Assembly: GCA_022606425.2 (NCBI GenBank)
Contig: JAHDVF020000240.1
Span: 1,860,001 to 1,924,000 of the forward strand
Length of the DNA stretch: 64,000 nt
Reading direction: 5' to 3'
DNA from: Lepidostoma basale
Taxonomy: Eukaryota; Arthropoda; Insecta; Trichoptera; Lepidostomatidae
This document shows positions 62,061 through 64,000 of the stretch, one piece after another. How positions within the stretch are numbered: position 1 is the stretch's first letter; each line of letters starts with the position of its first letter. Made by a program: the position numbers and the translations under genes. Below the pieces are notes generated by a model. That model did not search any database. It was not told where the DNA came from and saw only the letters and a program-made list of their open reading frames with translations.

Positions 62061-62139
62061 TAAAAAATAAAGTGGCAGAAAAAATAATATAAGTCTATTA
62101 TTATCATATTTTTTATATTTGAATTTGTCTCTTTCAGAT

Positions 62140-62200
62140 GTACTGCATTTATTCTACTTTCATCCTTATTTTGCCAGTTTCATGTTTCACTTACTAGTGA
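62140..62200 (-). pseudogene. LINE family A, small fragment
   Basis: tactgcatttattctactttc, atccttattttgccagtttc, atgtttcact: complement of the ETWNWQNKDESRINAVH block. Confidence 0.55.
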
Positions 62201-62435
62201 TAACAATAATAGCCAGAAATGTATGCTTTAGATCTATTTTGAAATCAGAATTACACATAAAATGAAAAGGTTTAATAATAATATCAAAGAAGATACCTTT
62301 CAAGAAAAAAACTGACAGGATTTGGAAGGAGGGAGTGTGTAGAAACACATTGGAAAAGTTTATCAGAAAATGGCAGACGTAACAGGGTGTGACAAAGGCT
62401 CAGCAGAGGTTGTAAGGAATAACATATTAATTTAA
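62201..62435. other. Unassigned sequence
   Basis: ggatttggaaggagggagtg and tggcagacgtaacagggtg near 62315-62390 are purine-rich and unmatched. Confidence 0.3.
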
Positions 62436-62439
62436 AAAC

Positions 62440-62530
62440 ACTTTTATACTTTATATTATATATTTTTTTACATCACTTTATTTGTTTTAACAAACCAACC
62501 GGTTTCGCTTACACCAGAAATTCACCAAAA
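62440..62530 (-). repeat. Hammerhead repeat family 2, decayed
   Basis: In reverse GAAA, CCGG, UU and GGTTTGTTAAAACAAATAAAGTG-like tail are present (62466-62508), but the box reads CTGGTGT and stem II is lost. Confidence 0.6.
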
Positions 62531-62559
62531 TTGCAGAAACCAAAAAGTGGACATTTTGG

Positions 62560-62955
62560 AAGTTGTAAAAAGTGAGGGAGGGGATAAGAAGTGAGGAGGG
62601 TATAAGAAGTGAATGTGGTGCGAATGAAAGTGTTATGAACAAAATAAGGAAAGGGTCATTAAGATGGTTTGGACACATGGAAAGAATGAGTGAAGACAGA
62701 ATGGTAAAGAAGGTATATGTAAACGGCGTGAACGGAGCTAGAAATAGAGGAAGGCCGAGGAAAACGTGGCACGATCAAATCAATCAAATATTGAATGTCG
62801 GTCACGTGAGGAGTCGGAAAATCGACGTGCGTGCATGACAAGATGTATGAATGTAGAGGAAGCGAGAGGCGTATGTCAGGACAGAACAGTGTGGCGTTCC
62901 ATTCTTTCTGCCTACCCCTCCGGGGAGACGGCGTGATGGTAAGTTAGTTAGTTAG
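62560..62955 (+). pseudogene. LINE family A, C-terminal domain with TTAG tail (good copy)
   Basis: The frame at 62572-62835 is open for 88 codons: a duplicated REGIRSEEGIRSECGANES (small tandem duplication of the GIRSE unit), VMNKIRKGSLRWFGHMERMS, EDRMVKKVYVNGVNGARN, RGRPRKTWHDQINQILNVGH and VRSRKIDVRA. One missing base near 62818 shifts the frame; the other frame continues with MTRCMNVEEARGVCQDRTV, RSILSAYPSGETA, a stop and gatggtaagttagttagttag. A single frameshift makes this one of the youngest A copies. Confidence 0.85.
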
Positions 62956-63900
62956 TTTTAGTAAAAAGTGAGCGAAACTAGTTGATTCGTTAAAATAAAT
63001 ATAGTGTTGTCAAAACATAATTTGAACGCATTTTAAATTTATTTTTTATTAAAAATAATTGCTACACCAAAATTTAATTGTGTCATACGAAAGTAAAATT
63101 TATAATCAAATTCTTAGTTAACTTGGGAAAAAATCTTACAACAATACATTTTATGTCTCTCATTAATAATATTGTTCTATTATTTGTATCAATATTCATC
63201 AATAGTACAATATTTCAATATGTATCTGTAATTTTTTTTAATTCTTCGATAGAAACATATTTAAATCAATTTCTTCATTTTTAAACTTAATGTAATACTT
63301 CACTATAAATACATTTTTTTTTATCTAAAAGTAGAGAAACTTTATTTCAAAACCACAAACTCATAGAATTCAAAATGCAGATTTACTTCCAATCATTTTC
63401 GTCCATCTATAAAATTTTGAGTGCGGCTATTTCCCTGTGAAAGCGTCCAAAGTGTTCCATTATTTGAATTTATCTCCATTTTGTAAAAGTCCACAAAACG
63501 TTTCTAAATTATCCAGATTTTCGCATGAATTCTCCGCAGGACCGGTTACTCATCAATGGCAGTAGCTTCGCAGCCAATTGACAGGTCCAGCGCTCCGGAA
63601 GCCCCCTTTCCACCCCTCTCCGGCGCTCAAACCGCCCCCGAACCGCCCGGCCCAACCCCCTGGTAGCACCGTCTGGTTCACGATCTGCGACCTTCCCCTA
63701 ACAATTCTCAACCCATCTTATTTGAATAGACAAATGTAGCTGCATGTAGAATTATATCTATGAATATATCCTACCTACATAAATATATGAAACACATACA
63801 TATAAACGTAGGAATTAATATTTATCGTAGGTATTATTTACTGAAAAACACTGTAAAACATTTCTTTATAAGAAATATCTAAATAAATTCTTAGATTCTC
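62956..63900. other. Unassigned; GC-rich single-copy-looking block 63520-63720
   Basis: 63520-63720 (gcaggaccggttactcatc, ggtccagcgctccggaagcc, aaccgcccccgaaccgccc) is GC-rich against A+T-rich surroundings and has no repeat partner here. The rest to 63900 is A+T-rich. Confidence 0.35.
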
Positions 63901-63904
63901 TTTC

Positions 63905-64000
63905 CATTTGATAATGCATTAGAAAGGCGAAACATTTGTTAAATAAATAGAGTATAATTTTTTTTTTAGAAACCAGTATTTTTAATTCATTTTTAGTATA
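63905..64000 (+). repeat. Hammerhead repeat family 3, running off the window
   Basis: TTGATAA 63908-63914, stem II gcatt/aaaggc (weakened), GAAA 63929-63932, catttg in place of CATG, UU, then gttaaataaatag and the tail to the window end. Third independent example of the U3/A8 box. Confidence 0.6.

Larger units (their letters stand above)
61855..62100. repeat. Head-to-head pair of hammerhead repeat family 2
   Basis: Left copy minus (core 61931-61975), right copy plus (core 62017-62060), with arms accactttattcttaaacaac and gttgttaaaaaataaagtgg. The left side continues to the shared module tacttaatttgtggtgttgg (61856-61875). The centre has gttacaaaagacac / tttttgtaac. Confidence 0.85.

Overview
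The window reads as non-coding, repeat-crowded DNA from an arthropod nuclear genome, most likely an insect. It is strongly A+T-rich by eye. I found no intact protein-coding gene, rRNA, functional tRNA or CRISPR array, and no bacterial-type operon. Lepidoptera is the favoured order, because several retrotransposon tails (RWSDD / RWTDDL followed by GEAY or GETYVQQW-like endings and a short GAT-rich tail) look like the RTE-type LINEs common in moths and butterflies. That is an inference from family resemblance, not a proof.

Three things fill most of the recognisable sequence. (1) 5'-truncated and decayed non-LTR retrotransposons (LINEs) of at least seven families, here called A to H. Family A is by far the most abundant, with more than 20 pieces; its C-terminal domain carries GRPRKTWHDQINQ and it ends in a tandem TTAG tail. 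The longest pieces are 46690-47506 (RT palm with an intact ADD triad) and 6520-7412. (2) A tRNA-derived SINE (S1, about ten pieces) with a B box, a 3' stem-loop and an (AAT)n tail, plus a second tRNA-like SINE (S2, two pieces), one of which is split by a 256-bp hAT-type MITE. (3) The most striking layer: short repeats of about nine sequence families, each with the layout of a type I hammerhead ribozyme. A CUGANGA-like box is followed by a perfect 4-6 bp stem II, then GAAA, then a tiny self-complementary stem III (CG, CATG, CTAG, CCGG, CAGCTG or CAAATTTG), then UC or UU. Most occur as head-to-head inverted pairs. Penelope-like retroelements are known to carry hammerheads with minimal stem III that act as dimers, so these are probably non-autonomous or terminal pieces of such elements. 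No Penelope reverse transcriptase was found here.

Layout: 1-8.7 kb holds LINE tails, a large inverted hammerhead repeat (1.42-1.71 kb), an inverted family A pair (3.3-4.2 kb) and the longest family B LINE (6.5-7.4 kb). 8.7-16 kb has hammerhead repeats of families 2, 3 and 8 around one LINE (13.7-14.0 kb). 16-24.5 kb is the densest part, with SINEs, LINE B/G/A pieces and hammerhead families 4, 5, 6, 2 and 1, including a SINE inserted into a hammerhead core (19.95-20.33 kb). 24.5-38.7 kb has LINEs A, C, G, F, SINEs and the hAT MITE. 38.7-54.5 kb continues this mixture. 54.5-64 kb has a 46-bp-arm palindrome, a TIR/foldback family (M1), a minisatellite split by two LINE B pieces, and two more family 2 loci.

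Between the repeats lie a few stretches of higher-complexity, locally GC-richer, apparently single-copy sequence (about 22.69-23.07, 27.95-28.21, 40.18-40.70, 44.33-44.75, 51.44-51.67, 63.52-63.72 kb). These are the best candidates for conserved non-coding or regulatory DNA, and would fit a long intron or intergenic interval, but the sequence alone cannot show that.
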